A stretch of DNA of 64,000 nt, taken from assembly GCA_037349315.1 (NCBI GenBank), contig JBAIAC010000024.1:33033501-33097500 (forward strand), in the 5' to 3' direction. Origin of the DNA: Chelydra serpentina (taxonomy: Eukaryota; Chordata; Testudines; Chelydridae). Of this stretch, positions 22,076-34,805 are shown piece by piece (the stretch's first letter is position 1; every line of letters starts with the position of its first letter). Both the position numbers and the translations under genes were made by a program. Under the pieces are notes generated by a model that saw nothing but the letters and a program-made list of their open reading frames with translations, was not told where the DNA came from and did no database searches.

Positions 22076-25000
22076 TTAGTCCTGTTGAGTAGTACTTAAT
22101 ATACACAAGTAGCCACATCCATTTCAAGGTGGCGACTTTTGAGTGAAATGCTACTCAAAGTGAGTAAGGGTGGCCAGAATTTGCCCCCCAGTCAACAGAT
22201 TCAATAGACTCATGTTTTGCAAACATTGTGCAAAATCTAAGAATAGCAATCAGGGCCTTAATATTTACAAACTAGGGCAGGGAAAATCTTGTAGTATAAA
22301 ACTATGTTGCTGAATCTTCCCTGAAGATTAGACCTAATTAATAGCTATAAACAAAACTTTGAGGATAAATGGGGCTTGGACCCACCAGAACTTCAGGAGC
22401 TTCCCAAAAAACTCCCACACCCCTCATTCCCAGGCAGCCACTCCCTTCCAGTATTTTTTACTCTTAGATGGACACCGTTCTTCCCTTCCTGGGTTCTTGA
22501 ACCTTCTTCATAATGAGATAGTACAGTGGACACCAGCCAGTGGTCAGCAGCAGTCAAGACCGCCTATGTATGTACTTATATGGCCCTCATCACTGTGGTA
22601 TCAGTCTCATCCTATATAAATCAACAACAAAAATTCTGTCCCACTTCTCTGCCTAAAAATGACTTTTCCCCTTCTCTTTGCTCCTCTATTCTTCCTCCCC
22701 ATCCCACTCCCCCAAAAGTGTGTGGAAACATGAAGAGCTTATTGAGAGAAAGTCAAGTCAAAGGGGTGAACTAGTGCTGGGGACGCTTAGTATATGAGAC
22801 ACATGAGGGCAGCCTGAGAGATGCCCTCAGAGACCAGTGGGTTGTGGGGGAAGCAGTGAGGGAAGAGAGCTAAGGACTCACTAGAAAGAGGAAAACTATT
22901 TTAAATTTCATCCGCTTCTCATCAGCAGTTGTCTTTGGGCTTAGTGAGTGCTGGTATATGTTGTGCTCTTGGACAGTGGATCCACTTCATGACAGCTGAA
23001 ATTCTCTCTCTACCAAACTATCACAACATTGCCCAATGACATAACCCAGTTCAGAAGTTGCCTTTTGAAGATGCCAAAATTTGATGTCTGGTTACTATAA
23101 ATCCATTGTGTACAGAACATGTACCTGAAACATTAAAAATGCCATATGTGCTGCTTAATGGCACTGTCCCATTATTCTTCCCAAGAATAAAACTTTATCA
23201 GAATACTTCCTGCTCACTCAAGCCAGTCTCCGTAGCAACAGGACTGTATACCTGTAATCTACAGACACAAACTGCTGGAACCTTAGAATGAGACATGCCT
23301 CATCCCCTCATGTAACGGACAGTTGTTTCGTATATATCAATCGCAAGTCATATTTTTATGTATGTTTGCCTGTAGCTTAGAGACGTTTTCTTATTAGTTC
23401 ATATATACATTTAATATCAAGTTCAAAATGTAAACAAAATGCTACTTTATAGCTTTAAGATATTTTATATAAATACATTTTTTTTCTCCACAGGGAAGAA
23501 TGTGCAATGCAAACTCGAATGTTGACGAAAATATTCTTAATGAAACAAATGTACACTTTAAATCTTTATTTTAACCCCCTTCCCCTCCCACTACCTTATC
23601 CAAAAGAAAAGATTCATGTTGAACTCTCAGCCTGCAAATGGTGCATCATTTAAAAAATGAATATTACAACTGCATATTGAATCACTTAAATATTATTTTT
23701 AATGGTAAACTAGAAGTAATGATACACCCTTTGGCCACACAATACTGGCATTGCGGCTCACACCATGACTTTTAATGAAATTGAACTCGCCAATAAGAAA
23801 CAAATGGATATGTTTTGAAGAAACCTGAAATTATTTCCTCAGGTCATTCATAAGACAGATCGTTACAAGGAAACATTTCCCTGTGCTAGGGAAGAGAAAA
23901 CATAATAGTACACTAATGCATGGGATATTATATTGTAAGCTTTCTACGTTTATTAGCTTGTTTAAAAGAAAGCAAATTTCACTGTAGAACTTAACTTGAA
24001 ATAGATGTAGTATACAACCTACATAGTTAAGGCTACTTATCTATATGACACAGCAGCAAAGCATATAAATGAATCAGTTGTTACCATGCTGTAGTACTTG
24101 TACATTCTTGTCTCTGCTTTTATAAATGTCCTATCTCACCCTCTTACCCTGATGTTTCCAATTACTGAATGCAGGGCAAGGTAAAGGCAGAAAGTGAAAT
24201 ATGATAGAAAGACTTGTGCATATTTTTCAAAGCTGATGGCTGCAGATTGTCAGTATTTTTAATACCTTCTTGACGCAGCGTGCTTGGGGTGGGGTTTGGG
24301 TTTTGTTTCTTTTTATTCTAATCTTCATTTCTGTATCAGTGAGCATGGTGTCTGCTTTCAAAGCAAAATTTCCCATCCATGTTCAGCAAGTGGACAAAGT
24401 GTTTTAAAAAAAGCATCAAGGGTCTGGTGACTCATCCTAATGCTAACTGAAGTCATCAAGGTACTTGAACAGCAACTGATAACTGGCTGAAAAGAGAGAG
24501 GAAATATCAACTATTTGGTGATTTAAAAGCAAGAGACGAGCATTAGTCATGTTTCTTCTTTTCTTCAAATCAAGCTGTTTCCAGGTTTTTGTCTAACAAA
24601 AATCTGCCCCGTAGAAGAACGTAGTACTGAGAGCTTATGCAGGCTGATTTCAGGGAAACTAACAGAATTATAGGTTGTCATTGCACTTCTTAGAATCACT
24701 GTAACCTGCACTTTTTCTATACTCGATTGTATTTGGTTTTCATTATGATTTCTCATTACACTACAGAGAAATGGAAACAAGTTATACTAGTAAAAGATTT
24801 GGCAGAATACTTTAGAGAAGTTGCTGTACATCTGTAAAAATACGCTTTGGATATATCATTCAAAGACTGAATACTGTTGGGAAATTCTGCTCTCATGCTA
24901 GTGAAAATCCAAAGTAATTTCACTGAAGTCATTGGAGTTATTCCAGTTGTACACTACTGCAATCGAGAGCAGAATTCGGTCTTATCTTTTTACTTATATT

Positions 25001-25554
25001 CACACTTTCAGCAGTAAGAACTGATTCTTTACCAGGAATTAAAAGTATCAATCGTTGGTCTATTAGTAGCCCTGATGGAACATGGTATAACACAAAGTGT
25101 GTGAAAGATAATGTATTGATTCCAGACAGGTTAAAGGAATGAATACACTATATTGATCAAGACATGCAGGAATGAAAAAACAGATACAGGGGTAGATTTA
25201 AGCAGCAGACCCCAACTTTATTATTGTTGGGGATGGGAATTGATATATGCCCACCTCCTCTCACATACCAAACTTTTAAATGGGACTAATGCAGTGTTAC
25301 AGGGCACTCACTATGTAACCAATAACTTGGGTAGACCCTCTTTCGCTGACCCCTAGGCCTCAGCTCAGTTCTGAATGCTTTCTATGAGAGGGTAAAGAGT
25401 ACCAAGTGGGATAATGGTCTGTGAAGGCTTTGGGTCTCCCCTTCTCTGTACAGGCACAAGGTCCACCAGCAAAATCCTTGGTCTCCTCTACCTGTGAGAG
25501 CTCCCCCTTTTTAGCTTTTTATCTGCATTGGGTACTTGCCACTGGGGACACCAG
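22076..25554. other. No recognised feature
   Basis: About 3.5 kb, AT-rich. ORFs are at most about 86 codons and overlap each other. I see no exon, RNA gene or named repeat. Confidence 0.4.
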
Positions 25555-25902
25555 CATAGGCGCCGACTTCGTGGGTGCTCCGGGGCTGGAGCACCCACGG
25601 GGAAAAATTGGTGGGTGCTCCGCACCCACCAGCAGCTCCCCGCCATCCCCGGGACCCGCGGCCAGCTCCCCGCCAACCCCGGGGCCCGCCGCCATCTTAC
25701 CTTAGCACCGGGAGACGTTGCGGGGCCCCACCCCCGACGCTGGGCGACGTGGCGTCGGGGGCGGGCCCCCGCAACATCACCCGGTGTCGGGGGCGGGGCC
25801 CCGCAACATCACTCAGGGGCGGGGCCCGGCGTCGGGAGCGGGGCCCCGCCCCCAACGCTGGGCGTGAGCTCCCACCGGCGCCAGAGAAAGTCGGCACCTG
25901 TG
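25555..25902. mobile_element. GC-rich hAT-type MITE with perfect 8-bp TSD
   Basis: Ends CATAGGCGCCGACTT and AAGTCGGCACCTGTG are inverted, flanked by GACACCAG on both sides (25547-25554 and 25903-25910). Inside are a palindrome (GTGGGTGCTCC...GGAGCACCCAC) and CpG-rich blocks of GGGGCCCCGC and GGCGTCGGGGGCGGG. The retained CpG density contrasts sharply with the AT-rich surroundings and suggests a young insertion. The 94-129-codon ORFs are GC-driven artefacts. Confidence 0.92.
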
Positions 25903-27714
25903 GACACCAGCACTTAGCTTGATCGCTACCCAAACTACAGGGTTGCTATTTCCTGCCAAATCCAATCTCTAAGGTCCCTTGGCCACTGTCCGCTCCTGTA
26001 TCTGAAAAATGCTATTTCCCAAAGTCCCCTAAGGATGAATCTCCTGGTTACCCCTACGTGTCATTGACTTCAACCCTGGGAAAAGTCCCTAACTCTCCCC
26101 CCACTTCTCCTTCTGTGCTGCTTTCAGCTCTGGAGGAAGATCACGGAAGGGGACTTGGCAGGTTATCCAACTACCCTTCCCTTCAGGGCCCATTCTAACA
26201 TATTGAAGGGAGATCCTATGGGCATCCCAGTTCAGAGCATTCCCACAAGGTCACCATGAACAGACTTTTCTGATTCCCACAGGTCAAAGTTTTGAGCCTC
26301 TAGGAAAGTCCCCATCTCTTCCCCACTTTTCTTTTCTGCCCCTTGCAGTTCTGGAATGAAGTAGGAGGGAGAACTTGACCAAAGTATCAGCCGCCCTGTG
26401 AGCCCCCCCAGGCCCAGTCACCCACACTTGGCCAAGGAGAGAGCTCGGCCAAGGGGAACGCTATTTCTGCCTGGGCTGCTAGCCCTCGGCTGTCTGTGCT
26501 GTTACTCTGCCTCTAGGGATGACTTCCAGATAGTTCTTAATTGAGGCCCTTGCTGATCAGCCAGATACCCCTGGGCATCCCCAACACCACCTACACGTGT
26601 CAGCCATAGCCATGTGTAACCTCATTGCAATCATAAAGCTTCTGAATGTCTGGGCAGGTTTAAATGGGGGAGAGGGGAGCATGATAACCAACTGATTCCT
26701 TGATTTTCCCCTCCTCCCCTCTCCCCCCCACCCCCCGCCTGCCATCTGGTCAATGGGAGGCAGAGAAAACCCACTCCTCCATGCACAGACATAGGGGAAG
26801 GGGCCCTGCCCTCGTTTTCCTCAACGCCCCCCTGCCACACAGCAGTTTGGGTTTCATTCCTTTAGTCTGACTAAACATCTCCCTTGCTGATGTTGGGGGA
26901 GCTCATTTTTTATGGACAAGAAACACTAAAACTAATGAGTAACTGATAATTGTGAAAAACTACTGTTACTAGTAGTTATAGTGGTTGGTTTGTTTGGTTT
27001 TTTGTGTGTTTTCTAATTACAAGTCAGAAGATATTTAGTGAGGGTTTTTTTCCCCCCCTTAAAGTCCCAGTTCTTAGAATCAAATTATATGAAAATCTCC
27101 GCTCTCATTCTGGCCCTTATCCTTGTACGGACACTTAAAACATGAACCCTAATGTCTCAAAAACCAGAAGGCAAATGACCCTCAAATGTACTATATTTAA
27201 ATCTCATGATTTTAAAGCCAAATTCATGATTTTTGGTGGACCCGTCTCCCAATTTTTGAATGTTGGGTTTCAGTATTGCCAATCTCGTGAGCTGCATTAT
27301 CTATACTTACTGTATAGGAACCTCTATCTTTCCTAAGCTATTTTTAATTTCTTCAACACATTTCTTTTATGGTGTGGTGTAGCATTGCCTTCTCCATAAA
27401 AAAATATAAAGTATAATGTATAGTATATCCTGGATGTTCTGTGTTTGTTCTACACAACAAGCTTCTGGACTAAAGAACTAAGAAAAGTGCTTTGAGAAGA
27501 AGTCTGAACAATTTTAGGGGGTTCCTGCTGTCATAGCATATAAACTTAATATATCTAAAACTTAGAATCATCTAAATGTTGTACAAAAATTAGCAGAAGG
27601 CACCCAATTAAGAAAAAAAGTGCAATTACTTTGTATTGAGACAGTTACATTATAAATATAAGATACAATTCCTGATCATGAAATTTAACCTCTATATCAT
27701 TTTAGAATGACTTA
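25903..27714. other. No recognised feature
   Basis: Pyrimidine-rich patches (26700-26740) and ORFs of 62-69 codons without motifs. Confidence 0.4.
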
Positions 27715-28030
27715 GGGTACGTCTATACTTACGCGTCCGGTCGGAGGCGTGGGATCGATGTTCTGGGTTCGATTTATCGCGTCTTGTCTAGACGCGTCTT
27801 GTCTAGACGCGTCTTGTCTAGACGCGATAAATCGAACCAGGAAGTGCTCCGCCGTCGACGCTGGTAATCCAGCTCGACGAACGGAGTAGGCAGAGTCGAC
27901 GGGGGAGCCTGCGCGCCACGTCTGGACCACAGGTAAGTTCGAACTAAGATACTTCGACTTCAGCTACGTTATTAACGTAGCTGAAGTTGCGTATCTTAGT
28001 TCGACAGCGGGGGTTAGTGTAGACCTAGCC
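27715..28030. mobile_element. Harbinger-like MITE with TTA duplication and long hairpin
   Basis: Ends GGGTACGTCTATACT and AGTGTAGACCTAGCC are bounded by TTA on each side (27712-27714 and 28031-28033). Near the right end, 27940-28003 forms a long hairpin: a 13-bp outer stem (CGAACTAAGATAC with GTATCTTAGTTCG) and a 14-bp inner stem (CTTCAGCTACGTTA). A palindromic central block contains a threefold 15-bp unit. The same hairpin occurs in the two MITEs at 57715-58302. A 72-codon minus ORF within is an artefact. The first 10 bases (GGGTACGTCT) equal those of the autonomous Harbinger, so that element or a relative may have moved it. Confidence 0.93.
27779..27823. repeat. Three tandem 15-bp units with GTCTAGAC palindrome
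   Basis: GCGTCTTGTCTAGAC is repeated three times exactly, flanked by inverted GGTTCGATTTATC and GATAAATCGAACC arms. The related MITE at 57765 has one unit (GCGTCTCGTCTAGAC), so the tripling is specific to this copy. Confidence 0.95.
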
Positions 28031-28426
28031 TTAGTTAATATCCATGGTCATTGGTAGTGCTGTGCAACATGTAGTTGTTCAGGAGTGCTGCTTCATACAA
28101 ACACCGCTAGTTCCTACACCCCCTGCTTGGTGACTGATCATATGTACTGTATGACACAATAGGCAATGTAGCTAACTCTCATAATTTAATCCATAAATCT
28201 TTCCAGTATTTGGTTTTCTTAAAGTCCCAGTTCCTGAAGTGGTGTGATATAAGGAGTACCTCGACTTTTCATTTTTTAAAAAGGAAGAACTTGTCTCAAC
28301 ATGAAAGTTACTCTGGAATAAGATGGTGTGATTTTAAAGTGCATTAACTATTCCGGATGAATTCCTTGTGTGGATATTCTTATTCTGGAATGAGTATCTT
28401 CCTCTGAATTAGTTTAGTCTACTTTA

Positions 28427-28547
28427 GGGTGACCAGACAGCAAATGTGAAAAATCGGGACATGAGGTGGGGAGGTAATAGGAGCCTATATAAGAAAAAGA
28501 CCCAAAAATCGGGACTGTCCCTATAAAATTGGGACATCTGGTCACCC
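28427..28547. mobile_element. Short palindromic MITE (GGGTGACCAGA ends)
   Basis: GGGTGACCAGACAGC at the left and ACATCTGGTCACCC at the right are inverted repeats, with AAAATCGGGACA-type words repeated inside in both orientations. Flanks TTA and TAA suggest a 2-3-bp target. A second copy lies at 15471-15553. Confidence 0.75.
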
Positions 28548-31500
28548 TAATCTACTTCCCAAGTGTGTTTAAACTAAACAGAAACAAGGCACCCTTATTC
28601 TGGAATAAGAGCATGCACATAGGGAGTTAGCTCTGATTTACTATTCCTGATTTTTTCAAAATAAACTGCCCTCAGTTTCTTGCCTTCAAAGTTGTGGAGA
28701 AAAGCTTGAAAATATGACCCCTAAATCACTCAGAAACCTAAAGGCAAATAAAGACCCCAAAATGTATTTAGTTTAAAAACCATGTTTTTTTAAATCTCCT
28801 AATATTTGGGGGCCTGAGTCATATTTTGAATGCTTTAGAGTTGCAATATTGTCATATATAAAATTACATGCATGCATATAGACACAATGGGGCTCTCTTC
28901 TGTTGTGCTTGCTACAGGCTAGCCGCTTGCTGATGTCTCCCTGTGATCTCCATTTATGCAGACTGCAGGACTGGATGAACCAGGTGGCAAACAATAGAGG
29001 AGTCAGATGGCTTTCCCGTTCCTATTAATGCACAAGGTCAGTGTAACTTACTTTTACAGATGGTTTGGGATTCCTTTTTCTTTGTTTAACTATGCTGAAT
29101 TTGATTCCAAAGTGCCCCATTTTTGACTTATGTGTAAATTTAGCTCCTCTGTAAGGTGCTGGATTGACAGTGTTGGATACAGAAGAACCCTTTCCCATAG
29201 AGGCCTTTCAGCACAGGCAGAGGCAGTGGGATCTTCCCCCCTGCCATCCCAATGATGGTCCTGAGCCCTGACTTGCAGGGACCATTCTTCAGTGATATGA
29301 TAGTCTAGTCTCCTCCCTCATTCAATCCTTGGTATTCCTGCTGTGAAGCTGACAGGGTGCCCAATATAGTGCTGGGTTTTATGATGCGGATGTTTTCTCA
29401 CTAAGAACTGGACTGAGACCACTAACTTATTTCACAGATCCACGTTTGAAAAAGCATTTCTGACAGACATGCCCCAGAAATTTTTTACACTAATATTAAA
29501 ATTGCATCTCAGAGCTTTCAAATCCCAGTATGTTTTAGGGTTCTATATTGTTTCCTTACAGCTCATTTCAAGAGTGGGTGTATAATGTGGGGAGGAGGGA
29601 GAGAACTCTTTTCTGGCTACACTGCTGTTCTAGAAGGAACACATTGGTGTCTCCTAGGAAAATCCTTCACGTCTCCAAAAAACTAGTAAGACCAACTGGG
29701 TAATGTTTAGATTCTTTGTTATAATTCTTGTTTATTTCTGTAAATGGCACTTCAACACAATCCTATTCCTATAAGCACATTTTAAAAAACCACCCTATAA
29801 AGTAGTTACACTCTTCACATTGTTGTACAATGGGTCTGTCTTTTACCAGTATGGTAGATTAATCAAAAGCACCTAGTCAAAGTGATAAAAATTACCTGTC
29901 AGGCTTTGCTGACCAAGTGAACACAATTAGCAAGACAAATCCAGTAGAGAATTTATGGCAAATGCTGATATTCATTGACTTTCAATTAAAAATATAAGAA
30001 CTACACATCAAATGAAAGGAGGGCTGTGCCCTGGTGATCCTCAGCCAGATTTATGACTAATGTACTGCAGGAGAGATTTTACTCGAAGTGCAGGTGAGTT
30101 TTTCATTCCGAATGCAGCTTTAGAATTAAGTTAATTGAGTGATGAAGGAATCTTCTTCTTTTTGACCTTTTGCCAAACAAAAACAAACAAAAAACTCCCT
30201 TAAATGGGCTTAGCTAATCAAGGCAGTATGAACAGGTGCTGTGGGTTGTTGGGTTTTTGTTTAATAACAATCTGAAATAATTTAAATGGCAACATAATAA
30301 CCTTATTCTGTCTTATTTTGCTTTTAAAATCAGAACATTTCCCCCTTAGTACAGTTAATAGGGTCAAGTCTATGAGTCTGTGCTGGTTACCATGCCTTCA
30401 GTCATGTGGAATCCAAACAGCCATTATAATTTGTTACTAAACAGATCAAAAGCTATTTACCATCTCAATGTTTTGTGCACAGCTGGGTGTCTGGCAAATG
30501 TCCAATATCCATTAACATTTAAAAATTAGTCCCATAATGCATCTTTTCCATGGCTTGAGGAGTATACACACTGACACATGTTGGGAACCAATTATACTTG
30601 CACCACCATTAGTCTGGCTGCATTCAACTTCCTAGTAAATGAGGGCTAATTTAGTTTCCAGGATGGTGTATCTTAAATTCTTACAATGACCTTAGAGACA
30701 GCCTAAGATTTAAAGTGAAAGGAAATGCTCAAAGAATAATGCAGTTTTTTCCCTGAAACATAACAGGACGTTATTATTACTGTGTTCCCAGCCCCTGTCC
30801 CTGTCTCTCAAAAACAGATTCCTCTAATTCAGTACTTCTAAAATTCATGAGCAGAGTTTTGTTTGGGAACAAAGCAGATTAATAGAGTAAACTAACCACC
30901 CCACTTCCTTTGATCAGGGCAGCTAATGGAAATGTTTACATTAGCAAAAAAATTAAGGCTTGTCTCTAGCTGTTCTAACTCCTTGGGTTACCATGTCCTA
31001 TTTGTCCTATAAGCTGAAAAGGAATAAATACTGACTTTTCCAATAAGTGTTAGTACTCTTCCTAGGCAACAGAACACCGTACAAGTAAAAACCAAGCTGC
31101 CAATTATAGCTCTTAAGTGGTTGAATGAAAATGGAGAAATACAAAAGTACTTTCTGAGAAGTGTTATCCTAAAACCTCTGCTGCCTTGAAAAATTCCTGC
31201 AATGGGCAGTCTAGCTTGGCTGCTAAGATACTGAGGACAGAAGGGTGGCTCTCTTTTGTTTTTGTTTTTCTTCTTTTCCTTGCAGGGGCTCAGCTCTCAG
31301 CAATCAGGATCTAGACTGCCTGCCAGCTGCTGCTGCCTCTGCTGCAACATTCTGTACAAAGCTTATCTTAGCTCACTTAGTCTATGTCGTGCTGTTTAAT
31401 AAAGCTAAATTGCTCATGCAGGATACTACCTATGTCACAGGCTTTTAACATTCAGAGATGGTTTTAAAATTTTGCAGTAACAGTCAACAAAACTGTTTAG

Positions 31501-34500
31501 AAAGAGCTTACGCAAACTTCAGGAAAGAAGTAATTTTCAAAATATCCACAAAGCAATACAGCAAAGCGTGCATTAGGTACTAGTGTGCTAGATACTGCTT
31601 CCTGGTACATCAGTGAATGTCTAGAATTAAGTATCCACCTTGTTTAGTCATTTAAACGGAGTTGTCAGAGGTTCTCTCTCTTATGCCAGGTTGAAGGTTT
31701 CCTATGTGGTATTTACAGGTATTGAACAAGTCACCCTGCTACACACACACAAGTCAGAACTTCCCTTTGTGAAGTGTTCTTTTAAAGCATCATAGTGCTT
31801 TTACACATTTTGTGCAAAATAGGTTTTAATTGAACTGTCTTATTCTTTGAAGGCTGCCCTTTTGGAAGGGTTTATTGTATAGTCTGATATTTACAGATAT
31901 TTTTTCTATTGCATTTCTCTCAAAATATATGGCTTTGTTCAGATCACAGCATGTAGAAAAAACCCTTCTTGTAGTCTGTCCAACACTAATACATTTTCAT
32001 GCATCATTGGCACTACAATACTTCATTTAGTGTATTGATTAACATTCCTGTTGTATTAGGACTTGTTGGTTTCTCATACCTTTTTATTGTTTGGGGAGTT
32101 CAAACATTGTCCTGTAAATTTTTACAGTACATAAGAGATTACACAGTAATAGACTAAATTAATAAAGAAGATGCCGAGCAATTTTGTGGGCTTCATAAAC
32201 CTATCACTTTATGACAATGACCATTTTTGTATTTATGTAGTATACAGCCACTACTACACTCTGTGGGCCACATCCTACCATCAATTTCATTGAAGTCTGA
32301 ATAACATTTGTGAGGCAGATACCACCTACTTGTTTGTTTGGGGTTCTTTTTAACAGTGTAAATGGGAGGAGGGAGAAGATAAATTTCTTCCCTCTTCTAT
32401 GCCTTGACAGTCTGTCTTGATTTTTGTCTAGTGGATTTAACAAAATAAAGTTGGAGCCAATTTTAATTTGTTAATTAAAGTCAATAGTTTATGTTCAGAC
32501 TAATATATGGTGTGTAATTAAAGAAAATATCATGACAATCTTGAAAGATAAATGCATTTCTTCAGTTTAATTAGTTAGTTTCCTACTAAGGAACAGCTCT
32601 GCAGAGGTTAATGATCTTTCAGGATATCCTGGAAGAAGTGAACAATTAGCTTGATTTTTTTTCTACTGAATATGGAACTTGTGACACATTATGCAATCTA
32701 TTAAAAACCCTCTTAAAGCATATCCTAATCTACATGCGTCTCTTACTCTAAGCAAAAGTCAGTGGAGTAATCCAATCCATCTTCTGGAACCCAGACAGCC
32801 TGTCTTTCTTGATACACAACAATCATGACTTCAAAACATGAAAAGAAAAGCCACTCGGGGTAAGAAATTCAGAACTCAGTTTGAACCTTAAGAAAAACTC
32901 CATTTGATTTTTTTTTTAAAGAAACTAAACCAAATTATGCAGATTTGACTACAGTAGACTGGTGACAAACATGATAATTGTAGCTAATTGAGGAAGAGTA
33001 TATAGTATTACTGCTAGCTGAAAAAGCAAGTGAAACATTCAAACGATAAATTAAGTTAACCTAGGGATTCTGGCATACACCTACATCTGGGCGGGGGGGA
33101 GGAATCTGTCTCCTAGATGTTTAACCTAAAGTAGAGACAAAATTGAGTTAAAATACATACTACTCAGAGATTTATTACAAAAAACCTGGGTTCAGTTAAA
33201 AAGGGAAAAGACCAGAAAACAATCTTCCATTTCTATATAAAAGCAGTAAACGTATTATCTCCAGTTGCCCAACTCTTCATAAAAGATGGTGATGGGAAAG
33301 GTAGTGGCACTAGAAACCACACAGAAACAGGGAGTTACATGTTTGAAAGACGCCCTGTGCTGAGGCAGGAATAGGTGTGATTTGCTTGGTTTGTCACCTA
33401 CATCAGGCCTGGCAATAGCTTTCTCAAAACCATTGCCATCTTGAACCATCACTATGATAGTCTGTGACCAATCCCGAGAGTGAACCCTTGGACCACAGTG
33501 GGAGGCAGTGGTAGGAACCAACGATGGATCTCAAAGGGAAATGCAGGAGGCATACAGAAAACAGCTGTTAGCCACATCTTTTAACCATATCACTACTGGT
33601 TTAGCAGCACCACTTTGTTCAAAAACTGTCCAAAGCCAGATGGCATATCCTTCAGCAAATTCTTGTTAATTGTTAATAAATTGCAAATATTCAAAATTTG
33701 TTCCAGATGGGTTACTTTCATAAGTCAGGTGGCAGTGTTGCTGGTCCCTGGTTGAATGATTTATGTAACTTGCCAACAGTGTGAATTTCAAATGGCATAT
33801 ATTAGAATGTAAAGTTTAAATTTACACTCTTTGTTCCCTTATTGTAGAATTCAAAATGTAGCATTAGTTCTAAAAATGTGATTTTCATAAGAAACTTGCT
33901 CTCCTATGGGATGAGTGCTCAAATGTGTGAAGGCAAACGGAAAAACACTCAGTCAAATTGAAATGTGCTTTCAAATTGGAACAAATCTTCAATAACATTT
34001 GTTTTGCACTGTTCTGCCAACTATAAAATGAATTGATTTATCTTCTATCTTTGAAGAATGAGAGTAGGAAAGTAGGTGTAGCTGAGTAGAAAGCAGTTTT
34101 AAGAGCTGTAGGAAGACAAAGTAAGAAGGAAAGAAATCCTATGGAATAAAAAGGCAAAGCAGAGAAGCAGATGGTCCCGTGAGAATCAAAGAAACATTTG
34201 CAAGGAGAATAAAATACTGCAGAAGCAGTATTAGTATTTAGTATTCTTTATTCATAAGAATCCAAATGACCTCCTATTGACTTCAATGGAAGGTGGATTG
34301 GGCTCTTCAATGCAAAAGTGCTTGCACCATGCTTTTAGCACATTCTGTGAATATAATTGTAGAGTTTGGGGAGAGACCTGAATATTACTTTCTTGGGGCT
34401 TGTCTCCTCTGAGAAAGTAATACATGTATTGCATGTGTTGTGTGTGGAATAATTGCCACCTAACAAATTCTCAGCCTTTATGTCAAGAAGAAGATTCTCT

Positions 34501-34739
34501 GAAGTTTAGCACTCAACAGAAGAGAGCAGGCTTTTCAACACAGCTCACTCTTCTGCCTTAGACACAGGTGCAAGCTGGAACATTAGTTTAATAACCCAGG
34601 CACTTTTGGTATTCTAATTATCCACATGGAATAGAAACAAATAACTAATCCTTTAGATCCTGGATTAAAATATAAATCTGCAAATTACATGTGCCAACAG
34701 TATGCCTTCAAGAATGGACAATTCACATTTATTACTGAG
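28548..34739. other. Longest stretch without a recognised feature (about 6.2 kb)
   Basis: AT-rich, ORFs at most 88 codons with no motif. A short T-rich/polypyrimidine tract ending in CAG (31256-31285) precedes a 67-codon ORF (31245-31448), but I see no matching donor or domain. This is the part of the window where host regulatory or intronic DNA is most likely, though nothing in the sequence proves it. Confidence 0.45.
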
Positions 34740-34805
34740 AGGCTGCTGCCCCATTGTGCTAGGCACAGTGCACATGCATAACAAAGACAGTCCCTCCACC
34801 AAAAC
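34740..34805. repeat. Dispersed-repeat tail fragment
   Basis: GCCCCATTGTGCTAGGCACAG and AAAGACAGTCCCTCCACC match the wording of the repeat split at 36905-37765. Confidence 0.45.

Noticed and set aside
25421..25933. ORFs of 94-129 codons with Pro/Gly/Arg-rich content
   Set aside because: Produced by the CpG-rich hAT MITE; reading frames on both strands are equally open.
27779..27823. CRISPR-like direct repeats
   Set aside because: Only three adjoining 15-bp units without spacers, inside a MITE of a vertebrate genome.
31245..31448. Possible exon after a polypyrimidine tract
   Set aside because: No donor site or domain supports it, and the peptide is short and unremarkable.
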